64,000 nucleotides of DNA from an uncultured Lachnoclostridium sp. (GCA_946499505.1 CAMMSL010000001.1:124001-188000), one strand, 5' to 3'. Shown: positions 44,463 through 53,841, numbered from the stretch's first letter. Program-made: numbers and translations. The notes: generated from the letters alone by a model not told the origin.

Positions 44463-44524
44463 ATAATGAATATCATAATTGATGGTTATGAATTCATTAT
44501 AAGGCGGGGTATAAGAATTGTAAA
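44463..44524 (-). promoter_or_regulatory. Promoter and 38-bp operator palindrome of the left-wing operon
   Basis: Minus strand TTTACA (44519-44524), 17-base spacer and perfect TATAAT (44496-44501). A near-perfect palindrome, ATAATGAAT-a-TCATAA...TTATGA-ATTCATTAT (44463-44500), covers the -10 box and the start site. It is the only strong promoter I find for the genes down to 31 kb. The 44525-44679 stretch beyond it shows no gene. Confidence 0.75.
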
Positions 44525-44679
44525 TATGGTTTTTATGGAATCTAGATTTCATTTTTGGAATTCATCTTTCTATCTATCTGATCTAGATGAACGCTAAGTA
44601 ACAATATATATTCGAATCTTTCATTCCATTTTTTATATAATATCTCTTTTATTTCATCAATACTAATAAATAACTTTTC

Positions 44680-46500
44680 CTATCTAGAACTAATTAACCG
44701 TTCTCGCACCGCATCAATATCTTTCTGTGTTAATCCATCAAGAAATTCATTTCTCAACGATTCTATCTGCCAAAAATGGGTAACTCTTTTTCTAATCGAA
44801 TCACTTAATTTCATATATAGCCGTGTTCCAGGACGGGGTATACATTGAATAAAACTTTTAGAAGTTTTGATTTTATTTTTGATTAGTGTATCTACGGTGA
44901 GATTTAAAGACTTTACAGTTTCTCCATACATACCAAACATAATGAACGCAGAATAGCTAATATCTTTATCTCGCAAAATATCCAAAAGCTTTATCAATTG
45001 TGCCTTGGAGTAGTTTTTTTGATTTTTTACTAACACATCATCGTCAAAGCTCTCTATTCCCAGCCAAATCGAGCTACATCCGGCTTTCTTCATTAATTCT
45101 AATGTGTTTTCTGTCAGCAAATCCACTCTTGTTTCGCATTGCCAGTTAATAGTGATGTTATTCTCAATAATGCCTTTGCACAATTCTTCGGTATATGCTT
45201 GACTTATCGTAAAAGTCTGATCAATAAAGAACACTTCCTTGCATCCCTGACTTTCTAATTGCTTGAGTTCTCTGATAACATTTGTAATGTTTTTATATCT
45301 AACCCTTTTCCCATAGATATTATAGCAAAATATGCAATTATACGGACAGCCAGTAGTGTTTTGAAGAATCGCCCATTTTCTCTTTAATACGTGATTATTG
45401 TCAACATAACGGTATCCATAGTAATCATTTAAATCAATCAGAGAATAGTCTATATGGCTATTTTCTACAGTCAATTCAATATCAGAATCAACCACACAGC
45501 TTTTAACATATCGGCCATTTTCCCTGAAAACAATTCCATGTATGTTGTTTAATTCTGTTTTACTTTTTAATTCTGCAATAACACGTCCTAAACGATGCTC
45601 ATAATTCCCACAAAAAATGATATCTGGAGCAATATCGTTCAATATCAGCTTATAATCTACCGTTCCGTGCGAACCACAAACAATTAATTTATCATATTTA
45701 CAACTACTTTGTATGGCATTGACTGTTTTAGCGAAAACAACAAATCTTTTATCCACAAAATACGCTTGATACTGGTCTATAGGAGAAGATGTCACGACAA
45801 TATATTGGTAATTATCTCCTATTATATCAACAAGCTGATCTATTGAATAATGGTAAACTCTATTGTCAAATAAATCTACTGTGAAACCTTTCAACAGCAA
45901 ATCCGACTTTACCTGCATCATGCATATTGGCGGTTGTAAAAAAGAAGTACCCGACAAAAACTCAGGAATCACAAGCAGTACATCTGATTTTGTTGGTCTA
46001 AAAATTTTTCTGATGTTTTCAATAGTATACGCAATGGTGTCTGCTAAATACAACGGAACAGATTTGTATGCTTTTTCCAATAAATCTGTACATTGTTTGA
46101 TTTGTTTTACAGACAAAACTTTACTTGTCTCACGAATAAATTTAGCTACTGCCGCAAGACCTTTTGGTGTTTGTATCAAATCACCGGATATATACATTAC
46201 TGCATGAAATATTTTCCTCTGACATGTAACATCAAAAAATTTGATATAAAAACCACAAAAATCAACTATTTGATTGACATAAATACCTTTTTGTAAAATA
46301 TAGGTAACCAGATGTTCAGTCACGATTTTCATTTCCTCGCCGGAAACAAATTTTAAATAGTATATGCTAAACGCCTGCATATAATTAAGGAACTCATGCT
46401 CACTTACATTACTCATTTGTCGCATAACAGAATGAAAAATATTATGCTGCTGCGCTTCTTCCATGAACACTAAGTTCTTTACCTGTTCGTAATCAATCAT
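44680..46500 (-). CDS. B12-binding-type radical SAM enzyme with long N-terminal domain
   Basis: 606 residues from ATG 46500. About 165 helical residues come first, then a cobalamin-binding-like Rossmann domain (VLLVIPEFLSG, LFDNRVYHYS, VVTSSP, LIVCGSHGT), then a radical SAM core with CPYNCIFC (CxxxCxxC) and the GIESFDD and FIMFGMYGE motifs. Such enzymes methylate or rearrange unreactive carbons using a 5'-deoxyadenosyl radical and B12 (family knowledge). It is the last gene of the radical SAM/synthetase cluster; its start is 18 bases after the stop of the preceding radical SAM gene. Confidence 0.88.
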   Translation of the reverse strand: MIDYEQVKNLVFMEEAQQHNIFHSVMRQMSNVSEHEFLNYMQAFSIYYLKFVSGEEMKIVTEHLVTYILQKGIYVNQIVDFCGFYIKFFDVTCQRKIFHAVMYISGDLIQTPKGLAAVAKFIRETSKVLSVKQIKQCTDLLEKAYKSVPLYLADTIAYTIENIRKIFRPTKSDVLLVIPEFLSGTSFLQPPICMMQVKSDLLLKGFTVDLFDNRVYHYSIDQLVDIIGDNYQYIVVTSSPIDQYQAYFVDKRFVVFAKTVNAIQSSCKYDKLIVCGSHGTVDYKLILNDIAPDIIFCGNYEHRLGRVIAELKSKTELNNIHGIVFRENGRYVKSCVVDSDIELTVENSHIDYSLIDLNDYYGYRYVDNNHVLKRKWAILQNTTGCPYNCIFCYNIYGKRVRYKNITNVIRELKQLESQGCKEVFFIDQTFTISQAYTEELCKGIIENNITINWQCETRVDLLTENTLELMKKAGCSSIWLGIESFDDDVLVKNQKNYSKAQLIKLLDILRDKDISYSAFIMFGMYGETVKSLNLTVDTLIKNKIKTSKSFIQCIPRPGTRLYMKLSDSIRKRVTHFWQIESLRNEFLDGLTQKDIDAVRERLISSR

Positions 46501-46517
46501 AATAGATACCCTAAAAA

Positions 46518-47597
46518 TCAATGAAATTTATTCAGTAAATCTGCTCGAGATTTCATATCATCGTTATATCCTGTAGGCACAAAACGTGATCGTTGAAAAA
46601 GTGTAATCAGATATTGCATTTGTGCTTCAGGCGTATCAAACTTCTGTTCCTCAGTCCATCTGCAGGAACACAGACGTCCATCAGGCAAAGCAAAAATATC
46701 ATACAGACCTTCATGGCACGGGTACCATGGGCATCTTTTACAGAGTGCATCTGCACTCGAAACATCATAATGCGCGCCTTTTTTACTGTTTTTCACAGTA
46801 ACAAATACATCTCCAAAACGATACCTAAAGCAAGGCGTTCCAAATCTCCGACTGTATTCATGAGAATAGACCTCATCACAGCGATCAAGAAATTCTTTCT
46901 CTAAAGAATTTACTTCGCTGTAGAAATTTTGCCTTTCTTGAGAAAACGGTGCCGGGACAGAAACAATATCCAAAATCTTCAGGTCGCACCCCAACTCTTG
47001 GCAAAATTTAATGATTTCAAAAACCTCTGTTTTGTTTTTCTGACTGTATACCATATTTAGTCTTAATAAATTGCCATGGGCATTCAAATATTTAATACCG
47101 TTTATAATGTCGCTGTGACATTTGACATTGGAAATATCTTTCAAAACATCTTCTTTTAATGTGTCAAAACTAACTGCAAACATGACATTTGTATTTAAGG
47201 CATCTATGACCGATTTATTTTTGATAATCTGAGAACCATTGGTATTTACCAACACATACAAACCAGTTTCACTAAGATATTTCAATATTTCATCAATTTG
47301 CGGATGGAGAAATGGTTCTCCGCCGCTGATGCGGATTTTTGTAATGCCGAGTTTAGTTGCAATTTCCACATATTCCTTGATCATATCCAAACTCACGCAG
47401 TCTTTTTCAGATGCCGTAGTTTCTCCGCCAAATCCGCAATACATACATTTAAAATTGCAAAGCTTGGTTGCAGGAAATGTCAAAAATGGACACCATTCTT
47501 TTTCTTTTAATTCATCCCTTTGCGTACAATATGCAACATTATCAATTGCAGGATCAATTGCTTTATCTTTTGTATGAAAATCTATATATTTTTTCAT
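46518..47597 (-). CDS. MoaA-like radical SAM enzyme
   Basis: 359 residues. CNFKCMYC (Cys47, 51, 54) binds the SAM cluster; RISGGEPFLHP and VNTNGS are typical of the MoaA/PqqE class. The C-terminal CKRCPWYPCHEGLY and CSCRW segment gives extra Cys residues for one auxiliary cluster. GGGGAG lies before the ATG. Lies between the SPASM enzyme and the B12-type enzyme in one orientation. Substrate unknown; class suits peptide or amino-acid modification. Confidence 0.9.
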   Translation of the reverse strand: MKKYIDFHTKDKAIDPAIDNVAYCTQRDELKEKEWCPFLTFPATKLCNFKCMYCGFGGETTASEKDCVSLDMIKEYVEIATKLGITKIRISGGEPFLHPQIDEILKYLSETGLYVLVNTNGSQIIKNKSVIDALNTNVMFAVSFDTLKEDVLKDISNVKCHSDIINGIKYLNAHGNLLRLNMVYSQKNKTEVFEIIKFCQELGCDLKILDIVSVPAPFSQERQNFYSEVNSLEKEFLDRCDEVYSHEYSRRFGTPCFRYRFGDVFVTVKNSKKGAHYDVSSADALCKRCPWYPCHEGLYDIFALPDGRLCSCRWTEEQKFDTPEAQMQYLITLFQRSRFVPTGYNDDMKSRADLLNKFH

Positions 47598-47653
47598 AAA
47601 ATCTATCTCCCCTCACATAATATATATGCTAATCTTACTTCACAGGAGCGAAC

Positions 47654-49120
47654 TTACAGCCGCCACCACAACTTAGGCGAACCACAGCTGGCGCTGTAAT
47701 CCGGACAACCTGCTGCCTGATCTACTGCCACATCATGTGTTGTGACAGGATCAACCAAGAAACATAAACGTGTTGTTTCCCTTTTTTCTTCCGCTGCATT
47801 ATCCGAACAGGCCCCAACGCCAAGAAGCACGTCACATTTGATTTTCAGAGTTTCAATCAGGGAGTACTTGCTATTTTGACATGTTACTTTATTCGATATT
47901 GTAGGACATCCGCCCATACACAATGGCAGGACATTACACTTCCTACATTTATCGACTACAAATGGATTAAATAAAATATAACCCACCTGTGTCATAATGC
48001 TTTTCGAATTTGCTCCAGCTAAATTTACGATATTTCCAATACACATATCGGGATTAGATATATCATGCCAACACTTGTATACACTTCCATCTGGTGCAAT
48101 CACTTTTGAGTTTATTGAATCAGCAGAGCAATAGTTACTTTTGGGCATGGGATAATTAGGGTAATATTGAAAATTAAACCCTTTTTTTATCAATGTTTTT
48201 TCAAAATCTGCAAATTTGAGCGCATAGTCTTCTTTGCTTAGGCAAGTATCGCTGATAGATTTACAATAATCTGTGGATGGTTTTACATGTCCCAAATACA
48301 CATACGCTTTCTGTAATTCATTCTCCAACAATATATCCAACAACTCATCTGTACAGTGTTCATTATTTTTGTCTATGTTAACTCGAATAGCTACACCAAT
48401 TCCTGCATCCAACGCCTTTTTTATGTTTTTAATGATGACATTGAATGTAGGTTTTGAACTATTTTTAAGTTTTCTTCTGGCATCATGAACCTTAGCAGGG
48501 CCATCAAGAGTCACCTGAACACGGGAGATTTTGTATTTCAAGAAATTTTCAATTGCATCCGCATCCATCAAGTATCCGTTGGTAATGATTTGCGCCGAAT
48601 AATCAGCTCCATAACATTCCACATAGGACATAAATTTTTCAGACAAACTCCAGATTGTGTCTTTCGCCAAGAGCGGTTCGCCACCATACCATGCTATATC
48701 AATCTTATTCTTATTCCTTGCAGCGTTTTTTACCTCCCGGCAAATTCCATCCATTACTTCCTGATTCATAAACTCGACCCGCGTTTTTTCATAACAATAG
48801 GGGCAGTCAAAATTGCAAGTATAAGTTGGCGCAATAGACATGCTGAAATGATTTGTCTGGAATTTTCCCTGAAGATTTTTGAATCTCAAAAAATTCAACT
48901 CATCAAAGCAATCATCGACTATAAAACCGCCCTTTTTCATGTCCTCAATTAAGTCCTGATGAATCTTAGTACGAGGTACTTTATTAAATGTATCCATTTC
49001 AATTTCTTTAATAATTTTCAAAAAGGCGTCACTTGCCAAAGCCAGTGCGCATGTCATGCTGTTAAACGCAAACTTTTTTTCTTTATAATCAAATATTATA
49101 TTATATTTTGAAATTTTCAC
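47654..49120 (-). CDS. Radical SAM/SPASM peptide maturase-type enzyme
   Basis: 488 residues from GTG 49120 (AGGTGATCG upstream). N-terminal about 90 residues look like a peptide-recognition (RRE-like) region; the core has CNFDCPYC (Cys102, 106, 109), WYGGEPLL and VTLDGP; the SPASM domain has CSADSINSKVIAPDGSVYKC and CRKCNVLPLCMGGC. These are typical of enzymes that modify ribosomal peptides. The last residues are odd: CPDYSASCGSPKLWWRL follows the family's normal end by about 45 residues and looks like a small Cys/Trp-rich peptide. No separate precursor gene is visible. Confidence 0.9.
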   Translation of the reverse strand: MKISKYNIIFDYKEKKFAFNSMTCALALASDAFLKIIKEIEMDTFNKVPRTKIHQDLIEDMKKGGFIVDDCFDELNFLRFKNLQGKFQTNHFSMSIAPTYTCNFDCPYCYEKTRVEFMNQEVMDGICREVKNAARNKNKIDIAWYGGEPLLAKDTIWSLSEKFMSYVECYGADYSAQIITNGYLMDADAIENFLKYKISRVQVTLDGPAKVHDARRKLKNSSKPTFNVIIKNIKKALDAGIGVAIRVNIDKNNEHCTDELLDILLENELQKAYVYLGHVKPSTDYCKSISDTCLSKEDYALKFADFEKTLIKKGFNFQYYPNYPMPKSNYCSADSINSKVIAPDGSVYKCWHDISNPDMCIGNIVNLAGANSKSIMTQVGYILFNPFVVDKCRKCNVLPLCMGGCPTISNKVTCQNSKYSLIETLKIKCDVLLGVGACSDNAAEEKRETTRLCFLVDPVTTHDVAVDQAAGCPDYSASCGSPKLWWRL

Positions 49121-49142
49121 TAGCGATCACCTGTCTTATTAT

Positions 49143-51155
49143 TTAATGCAATCTTGTTCCCTCCGGCACAATATCATCAACAAAAATCACCTGACATCCA
49201 CAGGCATTGTTCGTTGCTGCAAGAAGCATACCTTCACTGGTAACGCCTGTAATACGGACCGGTTTTAAATTCACTATTACAATAATCTTTTTCCCAATCA
49301 GCTGCTCAGGCGTATAATATGCCTTCAGGGAAGAAACTATCGTTCGTTCTTTGAGTCCATCAAACAGAGTAAGCTTGTAGCAGCTGTGTGATTTTCTTAT
49401 TTCCTGACATTTCAGCACCTTGCAAACCCGAAGATCAATGGCATCAAATTTGTCAAGATTAATCATATCCTGCACCGGAGATACCGGATCGGGATCGCCA
49501 TATTTTATCTTCTTTTCTTCCGGCTCTACCTTTTTATTCAGCTCTGAGAGCGGAACCATTTCCTCCTCAGTTTTTTCATTGGAGAAATCTAAAAGATGGA
49601 TATACCGTTCCTTATCTATTGCATAAAGAAAGAGGTACAGTCTCGGTCCTTTCTCTTTATTTAGCAGCAAGCGGTAAACCGCTTTGAAAAACGCCCCCTG
49701 ATATTTCTTCAAATTCGGATTGTCCTCGCCAAAAATACGTTTCGGTATATCATATAACTTCGAATTCAATTCATCCAGGGTATACGATTCTCCCTGTAGA
49801 TAATCATGCAGGTATTTAACTTCCTGCTTCTCTTCATCCGACAAAGTCTCATACACTTCCCAGTTCCTGTACGGAACCAGTCTATTTACATTCTCTGGAG
49901 AGCAGTTTTCCAGCCAATACTGTGCAAGCTGAAGTCTTTCTTTAAAGTCATCGTATTTGTAGGGCTGTCCAATTTTTTCAAAGACGGTTTCAAGAAGGGA
50001 AACATTGAAGTCCACAACTGATCCCAATTGAACAAGCAACGACATGGGCACCGTCTTAATCGGGCGGTCAGTCAGGAGGCAACTTTCCATAACCGATTTC
50101 ACATGATCATTCGCCTCTCCGGTGATATACTGATTATATTGTTTGTCAAATTCAAAATACTGACGTAAAATGCCTTCATCAAAGCACAGATCAAACGCTT
50201 TATTCGGTTCCACTCTTGCGTAAAGCCACAGCAGAATTTCCGGCTGATATACCTTCAGCAGTGTGTCCGGAGTCAGGTTCAGTCCCGATGACCCCGACAT
50301 TTTTCCTGTGGTACCCTTGATCCCGATAAATTCATATCCCTGGAAAATAGGCGCGTCTATTCCGAATATCTTCTTCGCAATGACACGGCTAGTGTCATAA
50401 GAACCATTCGGAGCCGCATGGTCTTTTCCGCCCGGCTCAAAATCAACCTGCTCATACGCCCATCTCATCGGCCAATCAACTTTCCATGCCAGTTTACAAT
50501 CTGTGTCTGTGTTGAAGTTAAATTTCCCCTCATATCCGCACTTGCAGACATAATCCGCCACCTTTGTTGTATCGTCATATCCAATGATTTTTGTCGTATC
50601 CCTGTGGCAATGTGGGCAGTAAATACTTACCGGATAGTAGGTTTCTTTTTCCCCCTCTTCGGCAGCCTGAGTTCTAAAGCTGTCCAAAATATCGAAAATT
50701 TCTCCTCTTTTATCGAGGGTGGTCAAAATATAATCTCTGTATTTTCCGGATCTATACATCTCCGCCTGATGCCTGTAATCTAATTTAATCCTAAATTTGT
50801 CAATAGCACGTTCAAACTCCCGTTCAAAATAATCCGCATAAGACTTTTCTTCCGAGCCAAACGGGTTTGGGATATCCACATAAGGATATCCGATATATTT
50901 TTCAAATCCTTCGGTCACCTTCTCTACATTAACCGGGACTTTTCTTAATCTGTCATATTCATCCCATGAGAAAAGTAATTTAGCCTTTTTTCCTTTTCTT
51001 TCTAACGCTCTAACAACAAATAAACTTGTTGCTATATCTCTGAAATTTCCAATATGAATCGATCCAGACGGGCTGATTCCAGCTGCACACACAAATTCTT
51101 CTTTATCTGGATTCTTCTTAATAATCTTATCTGCTATTGTATCTGACCAATGCAT
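49143..51155 (-). CDS. lysK: Class I lysyl-tRNA synthetase with C-terminal EMAP-type tRNA-binding domain
   Basis: 670 residues. Class I signature HIGN at 34-37 and KMSGS at 285-289; start MHWSDTIADKII and the fold order match class I LysRS (an archaeal type, rare in bacteria), with four zinc Cys at 180, 183, 204 and 206. The last about 105 residues are a tRNA-binding OB domain of the EMAPII/Trbp111 type (DLRVCKVLKCQEIRKSHSCYK and VTSEGMLLAA), usually found on MetRS. All catalytic motifs are kept. The gene has its own promoter (51227-51255) and is inside a radical SAM cluster, so it probably serves the pathway rather than replacing the housekeeping LysRS. A decayed second copy is at 53842-53994. 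Confidence 0.88.
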   Translation of the reverse strand: MHWSDTIADKIIKKNPDKEEFVCAAGISPSGSIHIGNFRDIATSLFVVRALERKGKKAKLLFSWDEYDRLRKVPVNVEKVTEGFEKYIGYPYVDIPNPFGSEEKSYADYFEREFERAIDKFRIKLDYRHQAEMYRSGKYRDYILTTLDKRGEIFDILDSFRTQAAEEGEKETYYPVSIYCPHCHRDTTKIIGYDDTTKVADYVCKCGYEGKFNFNTDTDCKLAWKVDWPMRWAYEQVDFEPGGKDHAAPNGSYDTSRVIAKKIFGIDAPIFQGYEFIGIKGTTGKMSGSSGLNLTPDTLLKVYQPEILLWLYARVEPNKAFDLCFDEGILRQYFEFDKQYNQYITGEANDHVKSVMESCLLTDRPIKTVPMSLLVQLGSVVDFNVSLLETVFEKIGQPYKYDDFKERLQLAQYWLENCSPENVNRLVPYRNWEVYETLSDEEKQEVKYLHDYLQGESYTLDELNSKLYDIPKRIFGEDNPNLKKYQGAFFKAVYRLLLNKEKGPRLYLFLYAIDKERYIHLLDFSNEKTEEEMVPLSELNKKVEPEEKKIKYGDPDPVSPVQDMINLDKFDAIDLRVCKVLKCQEIRKSHSCYKLTLFDGLKERTIVSSLKAYYTPEQLIGKKIIVIVNLKPVRITGVTSEGMLLAATNNACGCQVIFVDDIVPEGTRLH

Positions 51156-51209
51156 TCCTATCCTCCCTTATCTCTTTCCAATTAATCCAAGACTACCTTT
51201 TAGTCAGTG

Positions 51210-51262
51210 ATATACACAATGTAATTAGTATACCAGAAGAAACATTAAAAGCCAAGGATAAA
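51210..51262 (-). repeat. Promoter repeat A: lysK promoter, similar to 55610-55662
   Basis: Minus strand TTGGCT (51250-51255), 17-base spacer, TATACT (51227-51232) in front of lysK. The surrounding about 53 bases (GATATACACA...AATTAGTATACCAGAAGA) recur at 55610-55662 with point changes. The 51156-51426 leader otherwise shows no gene and no T-box that I can recognise. Confidence 0.75.
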
Positions 51263-51426
51263 TCTTTCTTGAATTTCACACACTCTGGAATTCCGCTGCT
51301 ATCTGATCCAGGTGCAAAAAAACTGTAAAAGCGAATGTCCCTATTGGTACTAAATATATCATTGAAGCAGAGGTCGTTCTGGGAAATGCTGAAATTATTC
51401 TCCAGGCGGCATAGCCGCAGATGATA

Positions 51427-52506
51427 TCATGAGTATACACCAAACAAATCATTGAAATAGTCCTTCATTGAAGAATACTGGAAAAACACACAGAAAAATC
51501 GATCAAGGCCAATTCCCATGCTGACAGTATCAGGCATACCAATTCTCAACACTTCCAGAAAATCCCGAGACAGCTCTGCCTGTATCCCCTTTTGGAGCAA
51601 ATATTCCATTTGTTCCATAAAATAACAATATACCTTATCATAACTGTTTTCATCCAAATACCCATGTCCTATTGATTGATTATGATATTCCCATCGAATT
51701 TCAGTTCTTTTGCCCTCAATGCATTTTACAAACGGAGAAGATACCGGGGCATCCAAATAGATAATATTTCTATCTGTAACTTTTTTACCGATTTCATCAT
51801 AGCGAACAACTTCTACATCACTTAATGGTGCATGGTCCACATTCAGATCATCTGCAATTTGACATGATTTTTGCATTAAAAAAATAAATGTTTCTAAGAT
51901 ATGATCTGCTTTAAAAAATGGGGCAACCGTTTCCAGACTTAAATATTCAGGACTCCCGTACTGTTGAAAATATACATCCCTGGCAACGTACCCGATTTCA
52001 AATGACGGCTTTAAGGTACAGCAAACTTCTCTTTTTAAATTCATTTCATGTGTCAGTCTCAAATATGATGTAACATATTGGCCTTTTACCTTGAGCGGCG
52101 ACGCCTGACTTACTCCACGGTATCTTGTGGTAATTGGCTCATAATATTTTTTATATCCTATATTCTTTAAATATTCTTCAAGCTCTTCTATAACCCTGTT
52201 TTTACATTCGCGTTTCTTATTACAATTATTAGAAATAGAATATCTGAAACTGTTCGTTCCAAGTCTGGAACGCTCACCGACAACTTCTATTTTCCTCACA
52301 GCATATACATTGTTTCCTTTATGATTTTTAAGAAGAGAAATCCGTACTTTAATTATATCATAGCGATTTATCGTTATCGAATCAAACATTAAATTATCAA
52401 CCATCAGTTGATCCAATCCCCCGCCGCTGACATATATAAATGTTACTGTTTTCCTTTTTTGTATTTTTAAAACCCGACAGATAACTTCCCTTTCATCACG
52501 ATTCAT
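51427..52506 (-). CDS. Class II lysyl-tRNA-synthetase-like protein, shortened
   Basis: 359 residues from ATG 52506 (AAGG nine bases upstream). The N-terminal OB-fold-like part (about 1-85) is followed by a class II synthetase core: motif 2 region FEIGYVARDVYF with PEYLSLE, and motif 3 MGIGLDRFFCVFF. Most like LysRS-II/PoxA, but shorter than LysRS (about 490) and with motif 2 changes (usual FxRxE region is AxRDV), so ordinary tRNA-lysine charging is doubtful. PoxA/EpmA relatives attach lysine or beta-lysine to proteins (family knowledge). It follows the B12 radical SAM gene by four bases. Confidence 0.75.
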   Translation of the reverse strand: MNRDEREVICRVLKIQKRKTVTFIYVSGGGLDQLMVDNLMFDSITINRYDIIKVRISLLKNHKGNNVYAVRKIEVVGERSRLGTNSFRYSISNNCNKKRECKNRVIEELEEYLKNIGYKKYYEPITTRYRGVSQASPLKVKGQYVTSYLRLTHEMNLKREVCCTLKPSFEIGYVARDVYFQQYGSPEYLSLETVAPFFKADHILETFIFLMQKSCQIADDLNVDHAPLSDVEVVRYDEIGKKVTDRNIIYLDAPVSSPFVKCIEGKRTEIRWEYHNQSIGHGYLDENSYDKVYCYFMEQMEYLLQKGIQAELSRDFLEVLRIGMPDTVSMGIGLDRFFCVFFQYSSMKDYFNDLFGVYS

Positions 52507-52510
52507 GCAC

Positions 52511-53818
52511 TTAAACCTTCTCAAAATTCATTTCGTCTTTAAAATTTGAAAATATTTGCAGAACATTATTATATGACATTCTGCTTAATTCTGATTCCAC
52601 TGGAAAAAGATGAATTGAATTCGTACTTTCTGTTTTCATTTTCCAACTATGTTTCCATGCCCCGTGTTCGAACATATCGTCCAGAACAGTATCCGGAAAA
52701 GATAATATTGCACTTGTATTTATATAATCGATATATTTTCTGTTGTATTTTATAAAATCAAGTGTTTCCTGTAATTCTTGAAATGTCAAATCGGGATATG
52801 TCATCACATTCACTTTCACAGATATTCCCCGGTCATGGAACTCTCTGATCATAGTCTGAGCCCGTTCTACATAGTTTTTTCCATCATTAGTTTTCCTCAT
52901 CATTTTAAGCACTCTTGGAGCAACGGTCTCCACTCCAATGCTCACACTTTTCATACCCGCCGGCGCCAGCAAATCAATGTATTTTTCCCACGGATTTTCG
53001 ACATGCATCTCAGCTGACCATGAAATATTTTTATCAAGTAAATATCTCATTTTTGCAACAGTCAATTCCGGATTGATACCAAAATTAGCGGCTAACAGCG
53101 TATAATAACTTTCTTTTCCAAACAGGTCAAAACAGTTTTCGAAATCCTTAATAAATTTGGTGACGGAAAAACATCTGTATCGGACAGAATGCTTGGAATG
53201 TACACAATGTATACATTTTCTCGGACAACTTCTGCTTTCTTCAATAAATGGACGGTATTCATAGTAGTTCTCATAAAGGCAGAAATCCACGTCCGGCAAC
53301 TTCTCAACATCAAATATACGACAATAGTCCTCTTCTGCTATATTATCATCTCTTCTTATTACCCCTGTATGCTTTATTTCTGGAGATACATAGTACTCAT
53401 ATATAGCCTCTTCTCCCTCGCAAAGACAAATGGCATCAAGCTTAGTATTCTCCTTAAAAATCTGTTTTCCTATACAGCGTATATGCCATCCCCCCGCAAT
53501 GATTCTGATATCCTTTTCTTCTTGTTTTATATAATCAATAATTTCGAGTGCTGCTAAATATGCCATTCCGCTCATTATACTCAAGGCAGCCATTTGAAAT
53601 TTATGTATTTTCTTAAGCTCAGAAAAAACCCGTTTAAATCCGAGTACAGATTCAGGCGCTATAATTTTAACTTGTAACCCCTGACTTTCGCACCAGGTTC
53701 CGATTGTCAACAGCCCAGGATTAAAACATTTTCTTTTTACATCCAATAAACTCCCATCAACATCAAAATCTATCATTCCAGATGAAACACAGGGGACATC
53801 AACAAACAAAATATCCAT
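52511..53818 (-). CDS. B12-binding-type radical SAM enzyme
   Basis: 435 residues. N-terminal cobalamin-binding-like Rossmann domain (ILFVDVPC, GLLTIGTWCESQG, IAGGWHIRC), then the radical SAM core with CPRKCIHC (Cys198, 202, 205), VSIGVETVAP and VNVMTYPDLT. Only distantly similar to the other B12-type enzyme of the cluster. AGGAGAGAG precedes the ATG. First intact gene of the cluster, 24 bases downstream of the remnant of a second lysK. Confidence 0.9.
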   Translation of the reverse strand: MDILFVDVPCVSSGMIDFDVDGSLLDVKRKCFNPGLLTIGTWCESQGLQVKIIAPESVLGFKRVFSELKKIHKFQMAALSIMSGMAYLAALEIIDYIKQEEKDIRIIAGGWHIRCIGKQIFKENTKLDAICLCEGEEAIYEYYVSPEIKHTGVIRRDDNIAEEDYCRIFDVEKLPDVDFCLYENYYEYRPFIEESRSCPRKCIHCVHSKHSVRYRCFSVTKFIKDFENCFDLFGKESYYTLLAANFGINPELTVAKMRYLLDKNISWSAEMHVENPWEKYIDLLAPAGMKSVSIGVETVAPRVLKMMRKTNDGKNYVERAQTMIREFHDRGISVKVNVMTYPDLTFQELQETLDFIKYNRKYIDYINTSAILSFPDTVLDDMFEHGAWKHSWKMKTESTNSIHLFPVESELSRMSYNNVLQIFSNFKDEMNFEKV

Positions 53819-53841
53819 ACATTCTCTCTCCTATTGTAATA

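Noticed and set aside
51156-51426. T-box riboswitch in the lysK leader
   Set aside because: No T-box consensus, no terminator/antiterminator pair and no specifier-loop pattern could be recognised; only a promoter and the repeat are supported.
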